Shown: positions 1 to 7,420 of the stretch, one piece after another
How the letters are laid out: each line of letters starts with the position of its first letter
How positions within the stretch are numbered: position 1 is the first letter of the stretch
Assembly: GCA_029907475.1 (NCBI GenBank)
Contig: JARYLU010000032.1
Span: 1-32,174, forward strand
DNA length: 32,174 nt
Source of the DNA: Bacillota bacterium
GTDB taxonomy: Bacteria; Bacillota; DSM-12270; Thermacetogeniales; Thermacetogeniaceae
Reading direction: 5' to 3'
Translations under genes and position numbers: made by a program
Notes under the pieces: generated by a model
Seen by the model: only the letters and a program-made list of their open reading frames with translations
Database searches by the model: none
Told to the model about the DNA's origin: nothing

Positions 1-396
1 ATCGGCATGAACAGCTCGGGTTTCAATCCGGTGCACTTTGATGGCCGATAAGGCCAGAGCCAGGTAAACCCGGTTGGGATGGGCTTTGGCCAGTTTGGTA
101 AGGGCTCTGCCCAGGGCATCATCATTAAACGCATCGGCGGTTATCCCTTCCCCGAAGAGCACGCTGAGGTTCATTTCACGGTAGAATTCTTCCACCCGGT
201 AGAGCGGTTTTCTGGCTACCAGGACATTGATAACGAGCGCCTCAATCAATGTACCTGGAGACAGCCGGCACTGTTTAGGGTCCCAGGTAACCATGTCATC
301 GATGATATCCCTGAGTTTAATTTCCCGGCAAAAGGCTGCAACCAGAGGGGCAGCACCGGCACTCAAGATCTTGAATTTGGGTATCAGGCTTCTCAT
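1..396 (-). CDS. IS1634-type (DUF4277) transposase, N-terminal part, runs off the window
   Basis: Reading the minus strand from the ATG at 394-396 gives 132 open codons with no stop before base 1, so the gene is cut by the window edge. The protein starts MRSLIPKFKILSAGAAPLVA and contains LIEALVINVLVARKPLYRVE followed by LFGEGITADAFNDDALGRAL. From knowledge of the family, this pattern (a volume of conserved RxPLYRxEE, then LFGxGI and NDDALGRAL) is the N-terminal DUF4277 region of IS1634/IS4-superfamily DDE transposases. The catalytic core lies outside the window, so activity cannot be judged. No terminal inverted repeat was identified in the AT-rich DNA just upstream of its start. Confidence 0.8.
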   Translation of the reverse strand, partial: MRSLIPKFKILSAGAAPLVAAFCREIKLRDIIDDMVTWDPKQCRLSPGTLIEALVINVLVARKPLYRVEEFYREMNLSVLFGEGITADAFNDDALGRALTKLAKAHPNRVYLALALSAIKVHRIETRAVHAD

Positions 397-905
397 GCGA
401 AATTCCCTCGATTATTGTCGTTAGGGGAAAATTCGCGGGATTTTCTGGAATTCCTCCTTGTTCTGAGATTTTTTTTAAAAATTTTTTAAATATTTTTTCT
501 CAAGAAAAGTTAGGGTGCGGAAGATGGGAATTAAGTATGGTGTCCCCCGAATTCCGAATTCCCCCCGAATTCCGTTCCATTTTTTATGCCCTCCCCGGCT
601 GCCTTCTTCAATCTTCCACTTCAAGCTCTTCCACTTCGCTCTTGGGGGCATCTTCATACCTTGAGGCGTATTATTGTACAACGCCTCGGCTTGCCCGGCT
701 CTCAATCATCCCATCCCGCCATCCTACAAAAACATATATTCGATGCCATGAAGAAATTTCCTGTCAAAAAATAGCTTTCTTTATGAAGACCAGTGTGTTA
801 TTTAATATCTCTTGCGCCTCAATATGCTAATTTTTGCTGCCCATATCAACTGCCAGCACGAAGAAAGATGGGCCGGGTTCCACATAGTTAACTCCGTAAA
901 CGCGG
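397..905. other. Non-coding stretch, AT-rich then GAATTCC-repeat region
   Basis: No convincing gene was found in these 509 bases. Bases 468-500 are runs of T and A bounded by TGAGA and TCTCA, possibly the outer end of the adjacent insertion element or a weak hairpin. Bases 544-574 carry short GAATTCC repeats. Open frames such as 537-830 on the plus strand have no ribosome site and low-complexity composition, so they were not called as genes. Confidence 0.5.
544..574. repeat. Three copies of GAATTCC with C-runs
   Basis: GAATTCC occurs at 549-555, 556-562 and 567-573, separated or preceded by runs of C. On the minus strand it reads as G-rich blocks alternating with GGAATTC, next to GGGGGACACC. 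It resembles degenerate ends of repetitive extragenic elements, but no second arm or mobile gene is visible nearby. Confidence 0.5.
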
Positions 906-1520
906 CTAGCATAACCGGAACTGCTTCCAAGCTAAATACTGGATAAGAGCATTGGGAAAGTAAACCCGATCCCGATATTTGCTGCTCAGACTAATCCGGT
1001 TTTGAATGAATTGATCTGCCTCGTAAAGAAGCAAATTTAACCAGGGACCCGCAACACCCTCTTCCGTTACAGCCAGCTTGGCCACGAGCCAGGAATCGAC
1101 CTTAATTTGTTTTTCATTCTGAAGCTTTGCTGTGATAGAAGGAACTCTTGACTTTGGAAAAATTCCAAAGCGGTAAATCGCTTTTCTGAGTCGCTCCCGA
1201 GAGAATGCGTCTTTCATGTCATTCTTACTTACATTGCTTCCAGACTTCACCTCAATAATGAAAGCCAAATTATCTTTATCGATCTCCATGCCCCAACTTG
1301 AGAACCTTCCCCTATCCCAATCCTGTTCCTTCCCGCCAATTTCTTCGTAAACATGAGGGAACCTGATCGCCAGGAGGTCGGAATCTGCAGTGCCCTTTTG
1401 TTCCCCTTCCCTTGAACTTTGTTCCCCTTCCCTTGAACGATGTAAAACAAAATTTTGCAATAAGAAGAAACCATTTAATCGAAGATACCAGTACGCCAGT
1501 TCTTCGGCAAAGTTGACCAT
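906..1520 (-). CDS. Unknown protein with nuclease-like E-x-K motif
   Basis: A 204-residue protein starting MVNFAEELAYWYLRLNGFFL. It is not recognised as a named family. The early pattern (AYWYLRLNGFF, then ADSDLLAIRFP and AFIIEVKSG) fits PD-(D/E)xK nuclease-fold proteins: an acidic residue in the SDLLAIR strand and E-x-K in the IEVKSG strand are arranged as their catalytic residues usually are. That assignment is inference from motif spacing only. The start ATG has only a weak G-rich site about 12 bases upstream. Residues 28-41 contain a perfect seven-residue duplication made by a 21-bp DNA repeat, which may be recent. It stands alone on the minus strand between an insertion element and a gene remnant. 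Confidence 0.6.
   Translation of the reverse strand: MVNFAEELAYWYLRLNGFFLLQNFVLHRSREGEQSSREGEQKGTADSDLLAIRFPHVYEEIGGKEQDWDRGRFSSWGMEIDKDNLAFIIEVKSGSNVSKNDMKDAFSRERLRKAIYRFGIFPKSRVPSITAKLQNEKQIKVDSWLVAKLAVTEEGVAGPWLNLLLYEADQFIQNRISLSSKYRDRVYFPNALIQYLAWKQFRLC
1397..1438. repeat. Perfect 21-bp tandem duplication inside a gene
   Basis: The 21-base unit at 1397-1417 is repeated exactly at 1418-1438. As it is a multiple of three, it duplicates seven residues (SREGEQ plus one) in the minus-strand protein without breaking the frame. Confidence 0.9.
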
Positions 1521-1762
1521 TTTTATATCGCCCCCCCACTTACAAACTCATATTTTGCGGGTTTTCCCCATCCCGGCAAGTCAGCCTGAAAGAAAATTCT
1601 CCCGGTATCGGGACCGAAGAAACTCTCGAACAGTGGCGAGCCTTTGACACCTCATGGAAAGAATTCCACGTAATAGTACCCGAAAGGTGCTTAGAAGAAG
1701 CCGAAAAATCTGCAAGAGATAACCTGATAACGGTTGATCAATGGTGGCATCTAGACATCTAA
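1517..1762 (+). pseudogene. C-terminal remnant of an unknown protein
   Basis: An open frame of about 81 codons begins directly after a TGA and has no ATG, GTG or TTG start. It encodes a protein-like sequence with KLIFCGFSPSRQVSLKEN, ETLEQWRAFDTSWKEFHVIV and a C-terminal VDQWWHLDI, then TAA at 1760-1762. A strong terminator follows 24 bases later in the same direction. A plausible coding tail plus a correctly placed terminator suggests the 3' end of a lost gene whose 5' part was replaced by the divergent nuclease-like gene. The family is not recognised. Confidence 0.45.
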
Positions 1763-1786
1763 ATAAGGATATTGGATAGAAAGACA

Positions 1787-1812
1787 TCCGCAGGCCCCCT
1801 GCGGATTTTTTT
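1787..1812 (+). terminator. Rho-independent terminator
   Basis: Perfect 8-bp stem TCCGCAGG / CCTGCGGA with a CCC loop, followed by seven T. It ends the rightward remnant at 1517-1762. Read in the other direction it lies just past the small leftward gene at 1844-2014, but no T-run follows on that strand. Confidence 0.85.
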
Positions 1813-1843
1813 ACCTCGTTCGCTCAATTCAATTCCGGTACTA

Positions 1844-2014
1844 TTATTTACCTGTTTCGATATCTGTCTTTTCGCGGGGTTTAGGGCCGTAGACCTGGGC
1901 GATGATCTCTTCCGCTTCCCGGCGGGTGATGTGGCCGCCAGCAGCCAGGTGGTCCAGCTCCAGCTCCCTTACTTTTTTCTCCCATTCCTCTGCAGTTAGG
2001 ATCTTTTTAACCAT
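1844..2014 (-). CDS. Small hypothetical protein, 56 residues
   Basis: Begins MVKKILTAEEWEKKVRELEL and ends KTDIETGK, with TAA at 1844-1846. The start is supported by GGGGTGA seven bases upstream of the ATG. The sequence is highly charged and predicted helical, with an inner GGHITRREAEEIIAQVYG segment that could form a helix-turn-helix-like hairpin. No family is recognised. It lies about 40 bases downstream of the aminotransferase gene on the same strand, so it may be the last gene of the polysaccharide operon. Confidence 0.5.
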   Translation of the reverse strand: MVKKILTAEEWEKKVRELELDHLAAGGHITRREAEEIIAQVYGPKPREKTDIETGK

Positions 2015-2052
2015 CGTTTCACCCCAATCAAGAACTCTTAGATTCTGACAAC

Positions 2053-3210
2053 CTAACGCTTGTAGGTTTCTGCAACATCGAGCACAGCCTCGATGACATC
2101 CTCTACGTCTCTGTCCGACATGCGAGGGTAAATCGGAAGGCTGATCATCCGCAGGTAGTTCGAGTAGGCAACTGGGAAATCCTCCGGCCGGTAGCCGTAT
2201 TTATCGCGGTAGTAAGGGTGCAGGTGGATAGGTATGAAGTGAACGCTTGTCCCGATGTTTCGGGCATGAAGTTCTTCGATGAACCTGTTCCGGTCGATGC
2301 GCAGAGTTTCCAGATTCAAGCGCAGCACGTACAGGTGCCAGGCATGTTCCACGTAAGGCCGCCGGCCTGGAATTTCAAAGTAAGGATAATGGATGAAGGC
2401 TTCATCGTACCTCGCTGCAATCTGCTTCCGCCGCTCTTGAAACCCAGGAAGCTTTCTCAACTGGTGCAGACCAAGAGAGGCCTGGATGTCCGTCATGTTG
2501 TACTTGTAGCCGGGGTACACCACTTCATAATACCAGGAACCTTCCTTCCCGTAACGCTTCCAGGCATCCCGGCTCATTCCGTGCAAGCTCAGCACCCTCG
2601 CCCGTTCGACCAGATCAGGGTCGCCGGTCAACATCCCGCCCTCGGCGGTGGTGAGGTTTTTCGTGGCGTAAAAACTGAAGGCGGTCAGGTTCCCCGTACT
2701 GCCAATCATCTGATCTTTATATTTGGCAGGAAGGGCGTGGGCCGCGTCTTCGACGATAAAAAGGCCGTGGGAACGGGCAACCCCGGCGATTGCATCCATT
2801 TCACAAGGGTGGCCAGCGTAGTGAACCGGCATGATGCACTTCGTTTTCGGCGTAACGGCCCTTTCTAGCAGGTCAGGAGAAATATTTAAAGTATCAGGCT
2901 CCACATCCACGAGAACCGGCCTCGCCCCCACATGCTCGACGACGTTGACCGTCGCACAAAAGGTCATGGGCGTTGTGATCACCTCATCCCCCGGGCCAAT
3001 GCCGAGCACAGCCAGGGCCAGGTGCAGCCCCGCCGTACAGGAATTTACGGCCAGCGCCTCCGTAACTCCCAGGAACTCCGCAAACCTGGATTCGAACAAC
3101 CTGGTTTTGGGGCCGGTGGTAATCCATTCAGAAGATAAAGTATCTACAACTTCACCAATTTCATCCGCTCCAATTAGGGGAGGCGAAAACGGAAGAAAAC
3201 TTAAGCGCAT
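2053..3210 (-). CDS. DegT/DnrJ/EryC1/StrS-family sugar aminotransferase
   Basis: A 385-residue PLP-dependent enzyme of the normal family length, expected to transfer an amino group from glutamate to a nucleotide-linked 4-keto (or 3-keto) sugar in the cytoplasm. Visible marks: the substrate-side segment SSEWITTGPKTRLFE (27-41), the PLP-contact VEDAAHAL with Asp155, and the Schiff-base lysine Lys184 in FSFYATKNLTTAEGG. The ATG is preceded by GAGGGG six bases upstream. It is the last large gene of the leftward locus, next to a PglC-like transferase and a formyltransferase. That context suggests a UDP-sugar C4 aminotransferase (PglE/PseC/ArnB type) whose product is N-formylated. The exact sugar cannot be read from sequence. 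Confidence 0.88.
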   Translation of the reverse strand: MRLSFLPFSPPLIGADEIGEVVDTLSSEWITTGPKTRLFESRFAEFLGVTEALAVNSCTAGLHLALAVLGIGPGDEVITTPMTFCATVNVVEHVGARPVLVDVEPDTLNISPDLLERAVTPKTKCIMPVHYAGHPCEMDAIAGVARSHGLFIVEDAAHALPAKYKDQMIGSTGNLTAFSFYATKNLTTAEGGMLTGDPDLVERARVLSLHGMSRDAWKRYGKEGSWYYEVVYPGYKYNMTDIQASLGLHQLRKLPGFQERRKQIAARYDEAFIHYPYFEIPGRRPYVEHAWHLYVLRLNLETLRIDRNRFIEELHARNIGTSVHFIPIHLHPYYRDKYGYRPEDFPVAYSNYLRMISLPIYPRMSDRDVEDVIEAVLDVAETYKR

Positions 3211-3264
3211 TTTTTAACCCCTCGCAAATGAAATAACCTATAACTTTTCCAAATCAAATTAAAT

Positions 3265-3894
3265 TCAACCCTGAATATCCAACCCCCTGTTTTCACTTGG
3301 TGGAAACAGAGAGAAAATAGTCTGAATAATTACCCAGATATCGCTCCAAACCGTTGCTTTTGCAGCGTAATTTAAATTAATTCTGATTTTTTCGGGCATA
3401 ATCTCTTCAATATATTTTTGTTCAGGGTAGCCTGAGCGAGCTAAAACCTCGCTTTCGTTGCGGTATGTAATTGAAGCTGGATCGGTAATTCCGGGAACCA
3501 GATCAAGAACTCTGCGCTGCTCCGGAGTGTAAAGTGATACATACAGGGGTACTTCGGGCCGGGGTCCTACCAGGCTCATTTCACCGAGAAGCACGTTTAT
3601 TAGTTGGGGTAGTTCATCCAGCTTCGTCTTGCGTAACCAGTAACCAACACGTGTAATACGGGGATCGCGCCCTACAGTTAGCTGCCCCCCACACTTTTCG
3701 GCATCAATCACCATGGTACGAAACTTCCAAATTCGGAAACTCTTGCCCCTATACCCCACCCTTTCCTGGCGAAAAAAAACAGGGCCTTTATCCTCAAGCT
3801 TGATTAAAACAGCAATAACAACGAACAAAGGGGAAAGCATCAAAAGCCCCAGGGTGGCCCAAAACAGATCAAAGGCACGCTTGCTTAGACTCAT
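3265..3894 (-). CDS. PglC-like phosphoglycosyl transferase (initiating sugar transferase)
   Basis: A 209-residue membrane-associated enzyme that moves a sugar-1-phosphate from a UDP-sugar to undecaprenyl phosphate, the first membrane step of repeat-unit assembly. It is the short monotopic form: one hydrophobic re-entrant helix at about residues 9-32, then FRQERVGYRGKSFRIWKFRT and the catalytic Asp-Glu pair at 93-94 in KTKLDELPQL, followed by SLVGPRPEVP. The closest named relatives by architecture are PglC and the N,N'-diacetylbacillosamine-phosphate transferases, consistent with the aminotransferase just downstream. A second transferase of this general group, now broken, lies at 21145-21420, so this copy may be the only functional initiator in the window. 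Confidence 0.88.
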   Translation of the reverse strand: MSLSKRAFDLFWATLGLLMLSPLFVVIAVLIKLEDKGPVFFRQERVGYRGKSFRIWKFRTMVIDAEKCGGQLTVGRDPRITRVGYWLRKTKLDELPQLINVLLGEMSLVGPRPEVPLYVSLYTPEQRRVLDLVPGITDPASITYRNESEVLARSGYPEQKYIEEIMPEKIRINLNYAAKATVWSDIWVIIQTIFSLFPPSENRGLDIQG

Positions 3895-3932
3895 CTCCAG
3901 TGCTCCTCTATTGTAATCCCATGAAGCCTAAA

Positions 3933-4784
3933 TTAACTCTTTTCCTCATCACTAAGAACATCTATTTTAGAGCGCTGTAGTTCTTCTTCAAATACTGATA
4001 AAATCTCCCCAAACTTTAGTAAAGAATGACCGCGAGTCTTGAGTTTCAAGTATGAGCGTAAAGTCGGCAAGGAATAATAAGAACGTTCCGAAGATTCTTG
4101 CTTATATCCTGGGTGACGTTGAAGTGCTAATTTAACTGCTTCTGGTAAGATTTTCCGACCTTCCAACGCTAATGTTCTAAATAATTGAAAAGTGCTGATC
4201 CCTGGGGGAACTTCGATTTTACTTTGCACTAAAATGTTGCCTTCGTCTAATTTAGGAGACATATAATGAACCGTCGTACCGCTTAGTTTTTCTCCGTTAC
4301 ACAATACCCAATAATAAGGCGCGAGCCCTGCATACTTAGGCAGAAGTGAAGAATGGATATTAATGCTATTTACTGTCGGGATTTCTAAAATCTCAACACT
4401 TACTTGTTGTGGACAGCTAACTGAAATTAACAAGTCCGGTGCTACTTTTTTAAGTATCTTTTTTACATTATCACTATTCACATCTAGTGCAAATTTCAAA
4501 GGAATAGATGTCCCTTCCAATAAGTCAACAACTCCAAACTTCGCCCACCTAAAAAAAATCTTCGCCACCTTAAATATTACGTAGAGAAAAACTTTATATA
4601 TTAGATATGGAAAAGCAGTAGAAAAACTAAGTGCCAAAAGAGCCCGCAATCCCGACCTTGCTTTATAATCACCGGTAATCACAATAACGCAACAAATCTC
4701 AATTTCTGGGTTATTAAATACGTCCTCTAAGATTAACCTTGAAAAATAATTCCCATTTGTAATAATAGCAATTCGGCTAGTCAT
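3933..4784 (-). CDS. Formyltransferase-family protein (sugar N-formyltransferase candidate)
   Basis: Homologous in pattern to the methionyl-tRNA formyltransferase N-terminal domain, which uses N10-formyltetrahydrofolate. The catalytic Asn-x-His is in INIHSSLLPKYAGLAPYYW (Asn142, His144) and the Asp is in LDEGNIL (Asp180), so the triad is complete. There is no tRNA-binding C-terminal domain. The start chosen is the ATG at 4784 (MTSRIAIITNGNYF), which leads straight into the first strand and overlaps the upstream gene by 8 bases; an ATG five codons earlier is possible. In a sugar locus next to an aminotransferase, the likely job is N-formylation of an amino-dideoxy nucleotide sugar. An unusual hydrophobic stretch at about residues 45-80 is longer than in typical sugar formyltransferases. 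Confidence 0.8.
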   Translation of the reverse strand: MTSRIAIITNGNYFSRLILEDVFNNPEIEICCVIVITGDYKARSGLRALLALSFSTAFPYLIYKVFLYVIFKVAKIFFRWAKFGVVDLLEGTSIPLKFALDVNSDNVKKILKKVAPDLLISVSCPQQVSVEILEIPTVNSINIHSSLLPKYAGLAPYYWVLCNGEKLSGTTVHYMSPKLDEGNILVQSKIEVPPGISTFQLFRTLALEGRKILPEAVKLALQRHPGYKQESSERSYYSLPTLRSYLKLKTRGHSLLKFGEILSVFEEELQRSKIDVLSDEEKS

Positions 4785-5982
4785 AACTGAATGCCCCATT
4801 CGATTTTTTTGCTTCGTAAACCTTCTTATACGTATTTATATAATCCATCAACATGCGCTCTTCGGTATATCGCTCCAGATAGACCTCTCGCGCTCTAGAC
4901 CCCAAACGTTGCATAAGCTCGGGATCCCTTAAAAGGGATGTAATTGCCTCGGCCAAAGCACCAGGATCTTTTGAGGGAACTAAAAGAGCGGTAACACCGT
5001 GCTGCACCACCTCAAGATTGCTCCCAATAGTTGTTGTAATAATAGGCTTTCCGGCAGCCATCGCCTCAAGCAGAGCAATAGAAAGGCCTTCCCGGAGACT
5101 TGGCAGCACTACCAAGTCGCAGGCAGCCAACAAATCGCCCATATCATCGCGAAAACCTAAAAAAATAATGCGGTTTTCGACTCCAAGCCGCTTTATGAGT
5201 TCCTCAAGGTACAAACGTAAAGGACCATCACCAGCCAGGAAAACCTTAAAAGGACATTCAATTCGCGAAAATAAAAGAGGTACAGCCTGGACAAGGTACT
5301 CCAGCCCTTTTTGTGGAGCCAATCTTCCCGTCGCCAAGATTGCAATCTCCTCAGGGCCTAGCCCCAATTCGGCACGGACTTCCTCTCTCTCTTTTTTGGG
5401 AAGCACCCTCTCCTCCGGGATACCATTTGGAATTGCCACGACCTTATCCTCATTTCCAATCCTCAGCCGTAAGGCCCACTTGCGGTGAAACTCACTTACG
5501 GTCACAATTCGGTCACACCAGCGGGCAGCCAGACGCTCCAAAAAAGCAACAAAGTGCAACACCAATGGATGGGTCTCCTCATGAAAAGCAAATCCGTGTA
5601 CCGTATGTATCACCACTGGTACCCGCGCCAACCAAGCTGCAAGGCGACCGACAAACCCCCCTTTAGAGGTATGAGTATGCACCACAGAGTATTCGCTTTC
5701 CCTGAAAAATCTGTACAGGCGGAAAACTCCTCTTAGATCTCGTAGGGGCCGTATTTCTCGCCATACTGCGTCTAATTTAACAACCCCAATCCCGGCATCC
5801 TGGAGAACTTTTTTAAAGGTAGGATCAGTGGTAAGGACATCAACCTGCCATCCCATATCCCGCGCCTTTTCCGCAAGTCGTAAAACAATTACAGAGCCCC
5901 CACCAAACTTTGAGTCCCCTACCACATGTAATACTTTTATCACAGATTTAACCTCACCATCTATATTAATCCTCTTGTTCAA
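4777..5982 (-). CDS. GT4 family glycosyltransferase
   Basis: A 401-residue GT-B retaining glycosyltransferase. The N-terminal domain opens with VIKVLHVVGDSKFGGGSVIV, the typical glycine-rich acceptor-side loop, and contains VVHTHTSKGGFVGRLAAWLA. The C-terminal donor domain has the ATGRLAPQKGLEYLVQAV strand, an FLGFRDDM turn and the E-x7-E motif in PSLREGLSIALLEAMAAGKP. Such enzymes add one sugar to the lipid-linked repeat unit on the cytoplasmic face. Residues 1-15 before the first strand are long and charged, so the true start may be a little further in. It is cotranscribed with its neighbours on the basis of short gaps and overlap. Confidence 0.88.
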   Translation of the reverse strand: MNKRINIDGEVKSVIKVLHVVGDSKFGGGSVIVLRLAEKARDMGWQVDVLTTDPTFKKVLQDAGIGVVKLDAVWREIRPLRDLRGVFRLYRFFRESEYSVVHTHTSKGGFVGRLAAWLARVPVVIHTVHGFAFHEETHPLVLHFVAFLERLAARWCDRIVTVSEFHRKWALRLRIGNEDKVVAIPNGIPEERVLPKKEREEVRAELGLGPEEIAILATGRLAPQKGLEYLVQAVPLLFSRIECPFKVFLAGDGPLRLYLEELIKRLGVENRIIFLGFRDDMGDLLAACDLVVLPSLREGLSIALLEAMAAGKPIITTTIGSNLEVVQHGVTALLVPSKDPGALAEAITSLLRDPELMQRLGSRAREVYLERYTEERMLMDYINTYKKVYEAKKSNGAFSYD

Positions 5983-6005
5983 ATGTAGATTTAAAACTTA
6001 GGGCA

Positions 6006-7136
6006 CTATTTTCCTCGTATGGTACAGCCCTTCTTCGCCAGAAGCTCCCTGTAAAGCGCCTCCCACTGGTCCACGACTTTCTCCAGAGAATAATGAGCGA
6101 CCACATGCTCCCGGCCGCGCTCCCCCATCTTCCGACGCTCCGCAGCAGGAAGCTCCATCATCCGCAGCATGGCCCGCGCCAGAATCTGAGGATTTCCGGG
6201 TGGGACGAGGAGGCCGCTTCCCCCGTCTCGCACTACTTCCCGGTTCCCGCCGACATCGGTCGCCACCACGGGCAGCCCCACCGCCCCCGCCTCAAGGAGC
6301 ACCATCGGCATCCCTTCCCAAAGCGAGGACATCACGTAGGCATCGGCCGCATTCATGAGCTCAGGTATGTCCCTACGCACACCCAAAAAGCGGACTCTCT
6401 CCCCAATGCCGAGTTCCTTGGCGAGATGTTCCATCTCCTTTCGCTGTGGCCCCTGCCCGGCGACAAGCAAAATAGCGTTCTTATGCTTTTCTGCTACCGA
6501 GGCAAAGGCCCGGAGCATGGTGGGATAGTCTTTTTGGAACTCGAAACGCCCCACCGCGAGCCAGGCAAAAGCGTTATTAAGCCCTAGCTCTCTCCAGAGC
6601 CTCGCCCGGGCTTCAGGAGCAGGGGAAAAGCGCTCTGTATCCACGCCGTTAGGAATAAAGCAAATCTTCCCTTCCGGAACGGCCCCAACCCGCACGTAAC
6701 GCTCAAGGCCGGCCCGGCTTACTTGAGTTGTAAGGTCGCAGAGGAAGTCGGTGAGGCGGTATGCAAGCTCCCGGCAGCGGCCCCCTTCGTTAATGTTGTG
6801 GGCTGTGCAAACTAAGACGGGAATAGGGGCCAGTACCCGGGCAAGGCGCGCGAGCAAGTTGGCGTGGACCATGTGGCTGTGGACCACCTGCGGCCATTCG
6901 TGCCGGAGGATGCGTCCTAGACGAAATAAGGCTCGAGGGTCCGGCACCCCACGGCGCATACCGAGCGACTCGACAGGTATCCCCGCCGCTTTCAGTTCCT
7001 CTATGTAAGCCGCTGGCGGGAGCATAGAGACTATTTTTACTTCCCAGCCCCGGGTCTTGAGGCGGGTGGCCAAACGCACCAGCTGGGTTTCCGCGCCGCC
7101 ATAGGCAAGGCCAGTAGAGGCAAAAAGAAGCTTCAC
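6006..7136 (-). CDS. GT4 family glycosyltransferase
   Basis: GT-B enzyme of 376 residues from the chosen start. The GTG at 7134-7136 is preferred over the ATG at 7166 because AAGGAG lies ten bases before it and the protein then starts MKLLFASTGLAYGGAETQLV, the canonical N-terminus. Donor-domain marks are AVGRFEFQKDYPTMLRAF, RFLGVRRDIPELMNAAD and SSLWEGMPMVLLEAGAVGLP with the E-x7-E pair. A broken paralogous fragment sits directly upstream at 7283-7404 and shares the RRGVPDPR segment, so this gene or a close relative was once duplicated here. Confidence 0.88.
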   Translation of the reverse strand: MKLLFASTGLAYGGAETQLVRLATRLKTRGWEVKIVSMLPPAAYIEELKAAGIPVESLGMRRGVPDPRALFRLGRILRHEWPQVVHSHMVHANLLARLARVLAPIPVLVCTAHNINEGGRCRELAYRLTDFLCDLTTQVSRAGLERYVRVGAVPEGKICFIPNGVDTERFSPAPEARARLWRELGLNNAFAWLAVGRFEFQKDYPTMLRAFASVAEKHKNAILLVAGQGPQRKEMEHLAKELGIGERVRFLGVRRDIPELMNAADAYVMSSLWEGMPMVLLEAGAVGLPVVATDVGGNREVVRDGGSGLLVPPGNPQILARAMLRMMELPAAERRKMGERGREHVVAHYSLEKVVDQWEALYRELLAKKGCTIRGK

Positions 7137-7282
7137 AATGAAAGCACTCCTTACACTAGAAGCCAAAAAGATTGACTTTTGATCTCCCCAGGGTCAATGT
7201 TGAAGTGGTGAATCCCCCAACGACCGGATTGCTGCCAGCCCCCCGATGAGTTCCGCGGGGCGCATCAAAGGTCTGGATAATA

Positions 7283-7404
7283 TTAATAAGTATTGCTTTC
7301 TTTTAACCAGCGCGCTAGACGCCAAACAACACGCGGGTCGGGCACCCCCCGGCGTATCCTCAGCCCCCGCACCAGTACCCCCAGCGCCCGAATCTTCTCG
7401 AGAG
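7283..7404 (-). pseudogene. Fragment of a GT4 glycosyltransferase
   Basis: In one minus-strand frame the DNA encodes IRALGVLVRGLRI, RRGVPDPR and VVWRLARWLKES, then a TAA at 7283-7285. This aligns by eye with the segment IPVESLGMRRGVPDPRALFR of the neighbouring GT4. Both ends of the original gene are missing. The rest of the interval 7137-7420 shows no other recognisable coding piece. Confidence 0.65.
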
Positions 7405-7420
7405 ATTATTAACCCTATCC

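Noticed and set aside
79-489. Plus-strand open frame of 136 codons at the left edge
   Set aside because: The opposite strand encodes a recognisable transposase N-terminus with an open frame to the window edge.
2218-2868. Plus-strand open frame of 216 codons
   Set aside because: Antisense to the DegT aminotransferase; it is open because of high GC codon bias and has no motif.
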